Assembly (NCBI RefSeq): GCF_030272615.1
Contig: NC_081415.1
Span: 375,175,392 to 375,239,391, forward strand
Length of the DNA: 64,000 nucleotides
From: Cryptomeria japonica
Lineage: Eukaryota; Streptophyta; Pinopsida; Cupressales; Cupressaceae
Direction: 5' to 3'
Numbering within the stretch: the first letter of the stretch is position 1; each line of letters opens with the position of its first letter. Shown piece after piece: positions 13,281-30,082 of the stretch. The notes under the pieces are model-generated. The model saw only the letters and a list, made by a program, of their open reading frames with translations. It made no database searches and was not told the DNA's origin. The position numbers and the translations under genes were made by a program.

Positions 13281-13939
13281 TTGGGTTTGGGCACCCACTG
13301 ACAGGATCAACAAAAGTGGAAGGGATTATGCCTTGGCTTGGCAAAGGGAATGTTAAACCTTACTTCATTTCAAAGAGAAACACTTGGCCAGCTCCTAAGC
13401 AACTACAAACAAAAGGTTAACATCAAAGACTTGACAACAACCGACTAAGCTAAGACAACTAACCTAGAAAGCAAAAAAGTGTGTTTTAGTGAAGATTGGG
13501 AATAGTGTGTTTTGGTGAAGAAACATGATGTGATAATTTTGATGCACAGGCAAGGTTAGAACTCAGTATTTCATATTAGGACAGAAACCACATTTATTAG
13601 GCAAGTCAAATAAGGTCTCTCCAATGTTTAGGATACACAAGGGCAACATTAGTCATGTAAGTATGCATGAGCATGGGAATGGATAGTTACTTTCCTTTTA
13701 GACAAACTTGGGTCTATGACTCTCAATGGGCATATCACGTGCTCTAAATCACCACAAAGCCAGTAGATTCTTTTTGAGATGAAAAAAAAGAGTTAAATGG
13801 TATTGGTTCAATTTGCATAATTTCTATGTTTAAGTAATTTAATTTGGTATATTATACTGAAACGTGATTACATAACTAACATTTCAACTTCTATATAACT
13901 AGTTCTATAGCCCGATTTTTTTGCCTATGAAGAAAGACC

Positions 13940-18440
<4,501 letters not shown>

Positions 18441-19579
18441 GATTAGTATATTATCTATTTAATATTGATTTCTTGATAGAATTTTTTTTGACTCATATGG
18501 TTACATAATTAATTCATTATGTTTTGAATTCTAATGCCATTACATAATTAATTCATGATGCACCTTTTAATTTTTTTAATTCATGTTCCATGACCTCTAG
18601 CGGGTCCTTATAGTAGAACTATGCCACCCCGAGGAGATGGAGATAGGGAGACTAACTATTTATGTGACATTTTTTAAACTTTGTGTTTATTTATAGAATT
18701 TGGATTGTTTATTAGCTATGTGATGGATGTTGATTTAAAATACATATGTGATGGATTACATGTTTATGATGATACATGTGACATTTTTTGAACTTTGTGT
18801 TTATTTATAGAATGTGGATTATTTATTACCTATGTGATGGATGGTGATTTATGATACATATGTGATGGATTACATGTTTATGATGACACATATGTGATGC
18901 TAATTATGATACTCAATTGCATATATGATGATACATAATGTGATGCTTATGATGCTTATGATACATATGTATTTATTGTTTATCAACTTACAAATGTAAT
19001 GCTTATGATTCTCAATTGATGGTGTTGATTTCATGTATAGTCCTTGTGTGATGTTGTCACCCTTGGTGGGAACAGGTCATTGACTACAGACATCATCAAC
19101 CCTTTAGTTGAGGATCCTGCATAGTATACATAAAGTAAAGGTAAGGAATTAAAAAATTTACAATGATTGTGATGATAGAATCTTTTTTTTATTTAATACT
19201 CTTTTTGGCTACAAGGTTCATGTTGTTCATGTTGTGTACTATGTAAATTTTAGCTAACATAAGATAATTTAATTACATGTGCAGGAACCTGAACCCCTTT
19301 GACAAGGATCCTGCACAGTCTCATGGATCGACAGGTATAAGTCAATACACCCTATAGAAACAGTTTATTTTAAAAAAATTACTTGGAAAACTAACTTCCT
19401 CAGTTTTTCAAACCTCGACATTAGCATCAAATCTAATACAGTTATCAACACTTGAGGCCCCAGTTGGACTTATTCAAATTTTAATCTCAACATCAACTTA
19501 AGGGCCAACTTGTTCATCAACATTACCCTCATTTGCAAAATATCTCTCTCATTACCAACTAACTCTCTCATTTGATGGA
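18441..19579. other. CACTA interval between transposase and SET exon
   Basis: AT-rich, with possible small exons bounded by plausible splice signals, for example around 19071-19140 and 19286-19335, where the similar phrase GAGGATCCTGCA or AAGGATCCTGCA recurs. It also holds the 114-bp tandem duplication. No domain is recognised. Confidence 0.55.
18663..18890. repeat. Two-copy tandem duplication, 114 bp
   Basis: TGTGACATTTTTTAAACTTT at 18663 recurs as TGTGACATTTTTTGAACTTT at 18777. The following GTGTTTATTTATAGAAT and CTATGTGATGGATG phrases are in the same order in both copies. Confidence 0.85.
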
Positions 19580-20335
19580 TTGCAGATACCACCAAATAGG
19601 TATTTGTTAGATGTGTCTTCCTCGAGTGAGAGAAATGCAGGAATAGAAAATGAAATTGAGACATGCAGTAGGTCTACAATAGGGAGATCAACTAGAGGTC
19701 AAAAGATTAGAAGAAAATTCAATAAACGCATGAAATTTTTCTTTTCTCAAGGGGGGTTGTGTTCTTATGATGATGAGACCAAAGGCGACATTGAGGTGCC
19801 CTTGAGGTACAAACATCTACAAAAACAATGGGTACCCAAGGAACTTCCTCCAATAAACACTAATTTTTGTGTTAAAGATAGGATATATCATATAGCACCT
19901 TCGTCGTTACATGGTTTGGGCCTATTTTCCATGGATGGCATAAAGGTCTGTTACAACAAAGTTGTTGAATTGATGGAGTTTGTCGGACAATTATAATAAT
20001 TGGATGCAATTGTTCGATATAAAAAAAGTATGCGTAGGTATGCACTATCAGCAAATTATATACAACAGAAAGATAATGATCAAAGTAAATGAGTGGTTGT
20101 ATACATTGATGGAAGGCCAAAAGCAACAGGGAATATTGTAGGTTTTATAAATAGTATGCAACATGGGTCAACTAATAAACAACCCAATTGCATATTTGAG
20201 GCGCGTGAGGGAAATCATGTATTTGTATGTGCGATAAAATCAATAAGTGCAGGGGAAGAGCTTCTAATTGATTACAATTTGAATCGTATAGATACAAACA
20301 AAGTTACTATCATGGGGGTGGTACGTACTATATAC
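19580..20335 (+). pseudogene. SET-domain (histone-lysine methyltransferase-like) coding region carried by CACTA
   Basis: One frame covers the region. After an N-terminal stretch with basic residues, SSLHGLGLFSMDGIKV (about 19892) matches the start of SET domains, where GxG binds S-adenosylmethionine. MRRYALSANYIQ lies in the middle. GRPKATGNIVGFINS, then NKQPNCIFEARE, matches the RFINHSCxPNC region. VFVCAIKSISAGEELLIDYN matches the C-terminal ELxxDY motif with the catalytic Tyr. Such domains transfer methyl groups to lysine, usually on histones. Two adjacent TAA codons at 19994-19999 and a TGA at 20090 break the frame. A splice donor-like GTACGT at 20327 and an acceptor before 20451 join it in frame to the next exon, so it may be the N-terminal part of the TNPA-like gene. 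No Cys-rich pre-SET or post-SET is evident. The SET call is strong; substrate and function are unknown. Confidence 0.85.
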
Positions 20336-20450
20336 CATTTAAATTAACCAACCTCCAATTAATGACTCCAATATACCATTTTATTATGAAGTTTTTTTGT
20401 TGTCTATTGGTTTAATTTCACTAACGTTTTTATATTTTTTCTTTGTCACA

Positions 20451-23144
20451 GGGCGACATGGATCCATCGCATAGTGCAGATAGGGATGTAGGTCGCGACA
20501 CTTCTACCGAGCAAGTAAACCTCATTGTAATTGTACAAATTAGATAGAAGCAAACTGTTACATTATTATGTTCTTTTTTTTAGTGTTTTAGACTAATTTT
20601 GTAATTGTTAATGATATTATTGTCACAAACGGATGTTCGGGGAAAGGGAAAGGGAGATACAGTACCTAAGCACCTCTCTAGGGATGTGGACTCAATAGGA
20701 TTAAGCGATGATGACCCTATAAATTCCACAAACCCTATTGAATTGATTAAAAAGTCTCTTAGAAAAATTAGTAAAGAGGTTGTTGCTTTGGCATCCGTGG
20801 AGCCTCAAACTGATGAGATACGAGAGAGGGTGTAAGTATTGATGTGGACAGCATAAAACTTGCAAGTGAGCAGTAATCAAAGCTTTAATTATAACAAAAG
20901 TTCAATAATGGTTTATATTTTATTCTATTTTATGTCATTAATTAAAATATGTATGTGTTGTTTTTATAGCAATTTATGCATCCTCATGAAACTTGTGGCC
21001 ATGATCAGGGTGTTGCAGGTAGTTCAGGTGATGACGATTTTCTTGGCTTATCACTTTGAGTACCCCAAATACATCATAATTGATACTATCGATGTTCATA
21101 ATAAAGGTTCATCCTTGTTTACAATTCTTGCACTTTTCATATATTTAATGTATTATTCTTTAAGTGTTGTCAATGTTCCTGTGCAAATGTCGATGACGCC
21201 TCATCAGAGGTTAGCCCCACTTGTATTGCCGAATGCAATGTCGGCAACACGTAGCATGCAAACATCCTCTACTGCACATCATATTGGCCCGCACATTGTT
21301 GGTAGATCCCTCTTTTTCTCTATCTTCTGTTATGTGTTTATTTCCATTCAAGCATTCTTTCTTGGGGGAATTTCATAGTGGATTCATTTTCTACAACAGG
21401 AGATGCACATGAGGATGCGTCAAAGGTGACTACTACTGATAACATACCATCATTTCCTAGATCTTCTCGTATTGCTAGTACGGGAACGTTGCAAGCCACA
21501 TTGGTGGTGAGCGACGAAGAAATGATTCCCTTAACGATACAGAAGGTTCCAGGTACTTTAAAATTATTATTATATATAGTCTAATTGTAATTTACTTTCT
21601 GATCACTCGTTTTCGACTAATGATCCCATGAATTTTTTGCAGAAATTTTTTTATAAAAATCTTAGTGACATTGCATTGCAAATATTTGGGCCCACCATAC
21701 GTAAAAGTTGGTACATCATATGTGAACTAACCCTAATCCACTATTTTGTTTTCGTATCATTGCTATAATAGTTTTCCTTTGATCAATTTCTTGAACTATA
21801 ATAAATGTAGCTTTAGTTCATTTCTGAATCTAACAGGTTTGTTTTTACTTTAAAAGGTGGAATGACCAAGAAAAAAGGTTAGAAGATGAATTGACAAACC
21901 ATATGGTTGAGGGGTTTGGAAATGACACCTTTGACAAAACCAAGCTCCTTGAAAAAGTCGGCACATATCTAAAGTATGTGAGGGACCAATACAAGACCCA
22001 TTTAGAGAAGAACCTAAAGTACGAGCGTCCCCCCATGATTCTAGAGAGGGAGTGGAAGGACCTGATTTTGGATGCCAAGGAAAGAATTGAAAGGAAAAAG
22101 GAAATACACCACCAGATGCCAAAAGAAGGTACGAGATACTATTAACAATGTAATTATGTACTAATTAATTACTCTTTATATTTATATAATCTCACATATT
22201 TCAAAATTTTCATAGACTGAGTGACACGTCAAAGGCAACCAAGGAAAGACAAGAAAAGCACAGGCAACACAAACTCAGCTCTGGTGGTTATATTAAACTT
22301 GTCGCACGAATTGTAAGTATCTGTAAATGAAATATCGCATCAAAATATTTATAAATTGCAAACGATTTTATTTTATCAAACAATGCAAGCAAAATCCACG
22401 ATACCAAGCAAAAATGAAAGGCTCTGAATTCAATAGACCGCCCACAGAAGATGACAAGAGAGTTACCTACCAAAATATTACAAGAGAATTGCAAGGCTAA
22501 TCGTGAAACACCACCTGCACATGAAGGTCCGGATGTGCATCCCAGTAGTGGAGGTATTCATTTTCTATTCATATTTATTTATGTAATTATTAATACAATT
22601 AAACATCTTAATTTGTAATTAGAGTAGTAATTAATGTAACCTTTTTTGTTAATATTTTAGAGCATGTAGTCGGTGGTGACCAAGTGGAGCGTGATCCGGG
22701 TACACAACATCAGGAACGTGATGTTCCCCAATCAGGTAAAGAGGACCACTGTTATTCCTTTAAATAATTTAAATTACAATTGGTGTTCAGCATTAATGTA
22801 ACCTTTAGTATTTCAACTCCAGATGATCTAGAGGGTGTTCAACATGTTGAGGTTGAGGCTAGACAAAATGATGTGGCCCCATCAAGTAAAGAGCGCAACA
22901 GTTATGTCCTCTAAATTAATGACATACTTGTAACAATAATAATAAAATATTTTTAATTTAACCCATTTCTTTGTTATTGCAGAGGACCCCATTCGCTTCA
23001 GTGTCCTCATCCTCAGTCTAGGACTAGGCATACATCGACATCACTAGTAGAAGGCGAAACAACTAAAGAGGGGGGAAATGATGAAGAAAATGATGTTCCA
23101 CTTAGTCTTTTCATAGCTTCAAAGAAAAAACAAAAAAAGAAATG
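20451..23144 (+). pseudogene. CACTA second gene, TNPA-like, multi-exon (possibly fused to SET)
   Basis: Several exon-like blocks sit between good splice signals. The first (20451-20510) follows the SET exon in frame. A block at about 20630-20830 is acidic and basic mixed and ends at GTAAGT. The block at 21855-22132 reads KVGTYLKYVRDQYKTHLEKN followed by EREWKDLILDAKERIE. The next, about 22217-22312, contains KATKERQEKHRQHK and SSGGYIKLVARI and ends at GTAAGT. This order (helical Lys-rich segment, then a basic HT/SGG-like motif) resembles the second-gene family of plant En/Spm elements (Transposase_24 type). Short exons near 22386, 22660, 22823 and 22981 lead to a basic, nuclear-signal-like end (KKKQKKK) and TGA at 23142. 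The family call is tentative. Confidence 0.5.
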
Positions 23145-26100
23145 ATTGTAATCTACGTTATTTGATAATGACTGATTTTTATGTGTTAATGAATGTAATT
23201 ATGCGCTAATGAATGGTTATGAATGATATGTGTTAATTAATATTGATTAATATTGTGTGTTAATTAATGTTAATCAATGTTATGTGTTAATGAACTTTAT
23301 GTGATATTAATGAATGAATGTTATATTTTATTAATGTTAGAAAGAAAGAATGAATGAATGTTAGATGTTAACGGGGAATTTAGAGTGATGTTCGAGGGGA
23401 GGGGCCAAATGAGCTTCCACCTTCACGTGGTTGGCCTTGTTAAGTAGAGAATATTAAACTATTCTCGAAACCAAGCAAATCTCAATAAGATAACACACTT
23501 TTCAATATTTTATTATGTTGTACAGTTAATCTTATTGAATAATGTATATTGAATCTTAATTTCAAGGTCCAACAGAGCCAACACGAACAACAACACCACA
23601 AGTTGTTGGGTATAATGAACTCCCATATTGTCTTGTATGTACACTAACAGTATGAGTTGCTTCTAGTGTTGATATCAATGGTGGGACTACAAAAGTTATG
23701 AATATGCCTCATCCTTGTAAGCTTTTTTATTACTTGACATTTTCTTTAGCATTTTGTTACTTCATGAATGAGATGTTTTCAGATGTCTATTCCATGAATA
23801 CCTCTCTCTTGTATTCTTCATGATCGATGTGTCTTCATCGTGTCCACTCCATGAGAACATTTCTCATATATGCTTGTACCTTATGTGTATTTATGTATTA
23901 CTTCATGGTTTACATGTATGATTCATGCCTTGTGTGTATTCATATGTATGGTTTGTTCTTTACATAGCTCCTTCATGCCTTATGAGCATTACTTCATGCC
24001 TTGTAGTCTTCTCAAAATATTGCAATATCATTCAACAATAAAAAGAGTAGTAGAGGCTACATACCAAAATAAATTATATCTCCCTCTTTATTTCCTCACT
24101 TTGTTCCCTATTTTCTTCCTCCCTTCTTTATCAGTTCCCTTTTTCTTTATTTTTCCTTGATATAACTAACCTTTTCTCCTTAATGTTCTTCATGATTCCA
24201 AAGACTCCTTTACACTCCCCACTTTACATCCATGGCAACTACCTCCATAACTTCACTTAGTGTGAAGTAAATATTCTCTTCTACCATGCCCTTCATATAT
24301 CCTTTCAAATATTACCATCCATATATATATTGACCTCATTCTAAGACTTTGAATCTTCTCTACCCATTTTTGCTTCACATTTCTCTTATGTGACAACAAA
24401 ATGTGAGGATTAAAGAGAAGCTTCAAATCATAATAGCCCTTAGCATTGGTTCAGAAAGAGTCTCATATTATGCCTCCTAGATTGGATGGCTTTGATCCTC
24501 ATCACACTATTCATCTTTGTCCTCCTCACTGGATTGTTTGCACTCGTGATGAAAGAATTGTGAAGATTATATTTCAACAATTTTTCATTTTTTTTTCTCA
24601 CTTCTGATTCAACGAGAATCAGTTGAGATATCCTTTCGGTGAAATATTTTTCTCCACCTTTGGTCAATGAAAAGAAATGTATTTTCATGTATAAAAGAGA
24701 GGATGGATGGTGGGCACGTAGTCCCACAAAGAGACATTTAATACAATATATATTAAGATGTACGGTCTAAAAAAGTCCACAATATATATTAAACTACCAT
24801 ATGAAATTGAAGAGTAGCAAGTCGATCTTTCCTATCCCTAGCCTATTGTGCCTTGTTACACAATATGAATAGAACCTGAGCATCATTGATCCTACTCACC
24901 ACTTTTTATTTTAAAATTTAAAATCAACATCCGCCTCATTTCTAATGTTGGTAAGGTTCACTATTTTTAAAATAGTATTCGATAAAAGATTTGATGGAAC
25001 AAAATTGACAGAGGAAAAGAATAACACCATATTTTAGATGTTAAATGTTTTTTAATATATTTTTTCTATATGATAATTAATATTTTGGGAGTATTTAAGG
25101 ATAAGGAGATCATTCTATTTGATATTTTATCACCATCCTTATGTTATATTGTACTTTTGTTCTAGGAAAGCTTTTGATCTTTTGCAATTAGTGTGGATTT
25201 TTTAAGGTGACTCTTTATATGTCCTAAAATTGTATAAGCCTAATAGCTTCTACTCTTGTTGATAGTTTGGTGGCTCTGAACAATGGCTCGTTTGAAGAAG
25301 CGTGATCCTTGTAATTTTGGCCTTCCTTGTAATTTTGCCCTTCCATGATGTGAAAAGAGGTTATGTTATGAATAATGGTCCAGATGATTTAGTTATTTCT
25401 TATTATGTTGAGTATGAGTAAATTTGGGCTTCCTTGGCTATGGTCACTATTTTCTACTAACTATTGTGATTTAGTGTGATTTGAGCATGGACTTCAAGTA
25501 ATCAAGAGGGTGGAAACAATCTTCAAGTGTTAGGGGGTATGCGGCCTTGACCAAGGGATGAAAGTATCAGGAAAGTACAAGTGATTCATGTCTAGATCAA
25601 TGTATCATTCACCTATTAATTCCTAGCAACATTCTAAAATAAACAAGCAAAGAGCTATGTTGAGTGCATATATACATTTTATGTTGCCATGATATAAGTA
25701 AGATATCAAACATTTAACTTAGATTGATTTGAAATTTTATTCATAAATATTAGATCTTCCTTGTGGATTTTTGAATGCATAATGTCTCGTTGATTTCAAT
25801 ATCTTTATTGCAAGTACTCTTTTCAGCATGAAACTCCACTCATTCAGGTCTCTTACTAAATGCAAGTCAGTTATCCTATCAATAATGATGCATTTTGAAT
25901 GCATTTTATGGGGAAATATTATTAATATCTATGGTTGGGTTGTTCATTTTTTTCTAAAAATATATACAAGTAGATTGGGACATTAGAGTTATAAACACCA
26001 TAAATTGTGTTTAAGATCATTGTCCAAATTGTAACAGTCAACTACCATTGGCCCAAGGCCACACCAACACCGTTGTGACACCAAGGTTTGTGCATACTAG

Positions 26101-28490
26101 TGTAAGGGCTACTCTTAGGACATTACATTACGATTACATGTCCACACTTGGGGTTTCCAAACACAACTTGTTTGAGTAGGAAGTATCACTGGTAAAATTG
26201 TGATTGTCACAATTGGTACCCTTAGGACAGTCATTAATATTTGGTATATGGCACTTTTTTATGGCTTATAAATGCTTATATGGGGTGTGCAGGGTTCCCA
26301 CACATCTCTTCCAACATTCCATCCAAGCCACTTCACTCTCACCTATCTTATATTCCACTTTCTCTATGCTGCTATCTCAGAGGTCTGATACATGAAGAAT
26401 ATCGAACCAATCAATCAAATCTAGCATGTGTCTCAAAGGTTTTGGAGACCTACAAGAAAGATAAATAAAAGTACATATTACCAAGAGAATTTCCAACCAA
26501 TGGTGTGAGTTTTTAATAGTGAAAAGGCCAAAAATACATTTGTTTCCCACTCATTGGAAACCCTAGTGAGGGTTTTGATATTTTCTAGAAAAATAGTGAT
26601 ATCTTCTTCAAATTTCAATGGATCTCAATGCTAAAAAAGATGAAATGAATTTAATTCACTTATCTACCATATCCAATCAACTTCTAAAGAAAATATGATG
26701 AATTTCACAATTAAAAATAATGAGAATCAGACTGAAACGTTTTTGTATGAACGAATATCTCCAACTTCATTTAGTAAAACTTTCAAAATTCAACAAGACA
26801 AACTTGGGTGGTGTGACAAAATCCTATTTATGCCCATCCAAGTGGGTTAAAATCTCAAACCACCAAAAAACAACCTCCCAACCAAATTTTAAAAAGTTGT
26901 CATGACAATAATGACAACTTTTTACAATTTTTGCCCAATGGACCTCAAACTTTCCCAATTAGGTCCAAATACATCATAATGGCCTCAAATGGCCTTATTT
27001 ACATGAAATAACAAAAAAAATATTAAAAAAACTCAATTTTTGACCATTTTGGCCAAACCTAGGTCCCTAGGGTGCTCCTGCACCATCAAACCATGTGAAT
27101 TAGCAAAAACAAATGTGTTTTGGAAGTTTTAATGAGAGAAGCTATAAATATTTCTACCTCTCAATAAAGAATAAAAATACCACAAATCTCATTATTGATA
27201 AGAAAGTGTTCAGTGATTCATAGAGTTCCCCCAAACCCTTCAACAAATAAACTTAACAATCTCCCCATTGGCATATCCTCAAGTGACAAACATAACACAC
27301 AAGTTGAGAAACCATTCTATACTATGAAATCAAAATGCATACCTTTTGCATTAGTGATCACATTGGGCTTGTAAAATGTTTTGCAAAACCATCCCATATT
27401 TTCACCTTTATTTATTTTGTGAATTGGAGCTTGGTCTAGGAGGTTAGACAAGTTGTTTTGTAGGTTGTAGCAGTAATAAAGTGCTAGAGGAATTTAGAGA
27501 GAAGTATTCTTGTAACCCATTTGAAGGAATAACACAAGAATTTTTCTCTTTGGTGTGGTTTTTTTCTCACAAGGGTTTCACCATTCCAATCACATTTTCT
27601 TGAAAGATTCTAAAGCCTTTTTAACAAACTCGTCTAATGCTTATATTGCAATCGTAACGTTTCATGAGGTGACAACAGCTATGAGTTTTGGGGGTGGGTA
27701 CATTGAGAGTGTTGTATGGTGTTGGTATAGCATTCAGGTCCATATTCAAAGATTTCAAACAAAAGAGGACTTTGGTGCCATCAGGTCCATATTCAAAGAT
27801 TCCAAGTTTGAGATCCTTAATAATTCTCATTCTTCTCGAGGTTCCTAAGTAGCAGATTCGTAATGTCATATGTTGATTTATTATGATGGTTTTAGAACCA
27901 TGGCTTCCTACTAGATGATTGAAATGATGTCAAATTTAGGTATATTATATTGATCTTGTTTTGATTATCAACATTATTATATGATGTCATGATGCAAATT
28001 GAGTGGGCTATTCATTAGGGGTAACTAATATTGGTTAATGATCATGTCTTATAGATATGAGCATAATCATGTACTTTATAGCACTAGAAAATTGTATGAT
28101 TTAAGAGTCATTCTTATCATGAGAGTTGTAAGAATCAAAATTGTGTTTATAACTCTTGGGAGATCACATAAGTGTGGTAGAGATAATCCATTGATGAAGC
28201 ATATAGATTGGTTTTACTTTTATCACTATTTTACAATGAACATTGGTTTATGGGTTATAGGTGGACCTTTTGTTTTAGCTAGGTCATCGTCTTTGTTTCA
28301 CCTAAGTGGGTGGCAGCTGACGAGAAAACTATCTAGGGTAAAGGGACCCTAGAAAGGGTTGCATACCCACTCCTTTATATACCATCATGTTAGATGGGTT
28401 TTAAATATTTTCAAGAACTATGAAGTCTATGTGCCTTCACATAGGCAAGTCCATCTGTGATGAACCCCCGAGACACTAGGACTGACCCTT
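23145..28490. other. CACTA 3' non-coding region
   Basis: About 5.3 kb of AT-rich sequence with no recognisable gene on either strand. It includes a low-complexity TTAATGAATGT-rich part at 23150-23360 and a short repeated phrase GGTCCATATTCAAAGATT at 27737 and 27785. The open frames, up to 104 codons, show no family motifs. Confidence 0.6.
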
Positions 28491-28499
28491 AGGTTTTGC

Positions 28500-29214
28500 A
28501 ATTCTAAGTTTGTTTTAGTCTTTCCACTCCTTCAAAATCTTATGTATTCTCTATTTATCTATGCCCTCTTGATTTAGTTGTGCTAGCTTTTTGAAATGAA
28601 TTTCTCTATCCTTTCTATCGAATCGCTTTATCAATGTCTTGCTGAAATCTTCTAAGGTCCCTTGGGCCATCATGCCATGATACCGTCATTTGTGACTCAT
28701 CCCCTCAAGATGCAAGTTGGCAAACTTGATGGCCTCTTCTTCAAACTTAGGATTCAAAAGCAAACATGCGTCCAATTTTTGCAACCAAGCTCTTGTTGAA
28801 GAGCTATCAGATACAGTAAAGGTGGGGATGGTGATCTTTCCAAAGCAATTTTGAATGTCCTTTTGGGGCTGCTCATCACATCTTCTCCTCCTATGCCCAT
28901 TCCTTGTCTTAATCTCATACTGTTTTGTAAAGGAAGTGTCTCTTCATATGCCAGCACTTAGGGCATTGTATTTATCATAAAGACTTGTCATTTCATCTCC
29001 CTGATTGGGTTGCTCTTCTTCCATTGGTGTTGTCACTTCCTTTTTGAGAAAATTGGCTTTAAAGGCTCTTGTATTTGGGTTAGCTAATTCCCTATCAGTA
29101 CCAGAGCTGCTCCCTTTGATCCCATTTTTAATAGGTTTACCATTACTCAGTGGTTCATATAGTCCTCTTAGGAGTTGGATCATCTCAACCATGGTGTGCC
29201 TCATATTAGCTTGA
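28500..29214 (-). pseudogene. Ty3/gypsy-like gag fragment inside CACTA
   Basis: On the minus strand the reading is MRHTMVEMIQLLRGLYEPLS at 29204, MTSLYDKYNALSAGI near 28990, a Ser/Thr-rich link, then WLQKLDACLLLNPKFEEEAI (about 28785) and RFDRKDREIHFKKLAQLNQ (about 28610). The last part resembles the retrotransposon-gag core of plant gypsy elements. A TGA follows SAGI, and frames change. No LTR, primer site or pol accompanies it, so it is a captured or residual fragment. Confidence 0.6.
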
Positions 29215-29222
29215 AACCTATG

Positions 29223-29660
29223 CCCCTATTGGTAGCTGATGGGGATAGAATACCATTTGTTGTACATATCAATGAGGTGTGATTTACATCTAGATAAGGA
29301 GAACCACTCCTGGATATACTTTAGAGAGATGGTGTATGTATAGAGATAGTTGGTAACCGTATATATATTTGAATAGCACTCATGGTTGCCCTAGCAAAGG
29401 TATGCGTAGATCGATGAGGACACCACCTGAAATAGACTATAGACAACACCCGCCCTCCAGCTTGATACACTAGTATTCGGGAGGATCTAGACTGTGGAAA
29501 ACACCTCCACTCGATTAAGTCAAACTACATTAAGTAAACACCCGGCTGATACCACCTGCCTTACCCTGCTGCAATCACAGTATGGAATAATCAAATTGAC
29601 CGGTCGCTTACCCCCTGCTGTAGTCACAGTATGGAATAATCAATTTTTATTTTTATTTTA
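29223..29660. other. Non-coding stretch with short duplication
   Basis: No gene seen. The phrase CACAGTATGGAATAATCAA occurs at about 29577 and 29625, each after a CTGCTG-like word, marking a roughly 48-bp local duplication. Confidence 0.6.
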
Positions 29661-29669
29661 AAAACAAAT

Positions 29670-30064
29670 AGCGGTCTGAATTCTGACACCAACTAAACTT
29701 TGCACCGACGTCCCAATCGTCGAACCAACAGCATTCTCGTTGGTGCAAAGTTTTTGGTATCCATCAGAATTCCAACACCAACTAAAAAAACATCCGACGA
29801 GGATGTTGTATGTCCTACGGCACTTCCTTTTCGGACGGTCGTCGATGCATATTCATGGGGGAGCATCAGAATTCTGACATCCATCTGACAACATTTTTTA
29901 TTGGAGGAGCGATTGTGGCTGCCGTTGAAAGAGTTCATGATGTCATCAAAATTTTGATATTAAATGGCATCGTCGGGAAGTCCAACGATGAGTTTTTGAT
30001 GGCTTCATTTGTTGGTAGTCCAACGAAAGTCTGAATTCTGACGACAGGCCATCGTAAATTAGCC
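29670..30064. repeat. Right subterminal repeats of CACTA
   Basis: Repeated palindrome-like motif: GTCTGAATTCTGAC (29674), CATCAGAATTCC (29762), CATCAGAATTCTGAC (29874), CATCAAAATTTTGAT (29944) and GTCTGAATTCTGACGAC (30029). These match the left-end motif in both orientations, as expected for binding sites of the element's TNPA-type protein. Confidence 0.8.
29695..29753. repeat. Hairpin-forming inverted repeat near right CACTA end
   Basis: Arm one, AAACTTTGCACCGACG (29695-29710), pairs with arm two, CGTTGGTGCAAAGTTT (29738-29753), at 15 of 16 positions with a 27-base loop. Confidence 0.85.
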
Positions 30065-30079
30065 CCGAATGTACTAGTG
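30065..30079 (-). repeat. Right terminal inverted repeat of CACTA
   Basis: CCGAATGTACTAGTG, followed by the target duplication GAT (30080-30082). Its reverse complement begins CACTAGTACATT. Confidence 0.95.
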
Positions 30080-30082
30080 GAT

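Larger units (their letters stand above)
8640..13939. other. CACTA 5' non-coding region
   Basis: No gene is recognised in about 5.3 kb. It holds a 65-bp tandem duplication near 9468-9577 (CTCCTTGAG, GGTGTAC and CTTATGATAGT in each copy) and a purine-rich, G-rich low-complexity stretch at 12785-13280. The open frames present are short and lack family motifs. Some sequence may derive from older, unrecognisable insertions. Confidence 0.6.

Noticed and set aside
23870-24160. Hydrophobic 96-codon frame as a membrane protein gene
   Set aside because: The T-rich local composition produces Phe/Leu/Tyr-rich frames; no start context, no neighbours and no family resemblance.
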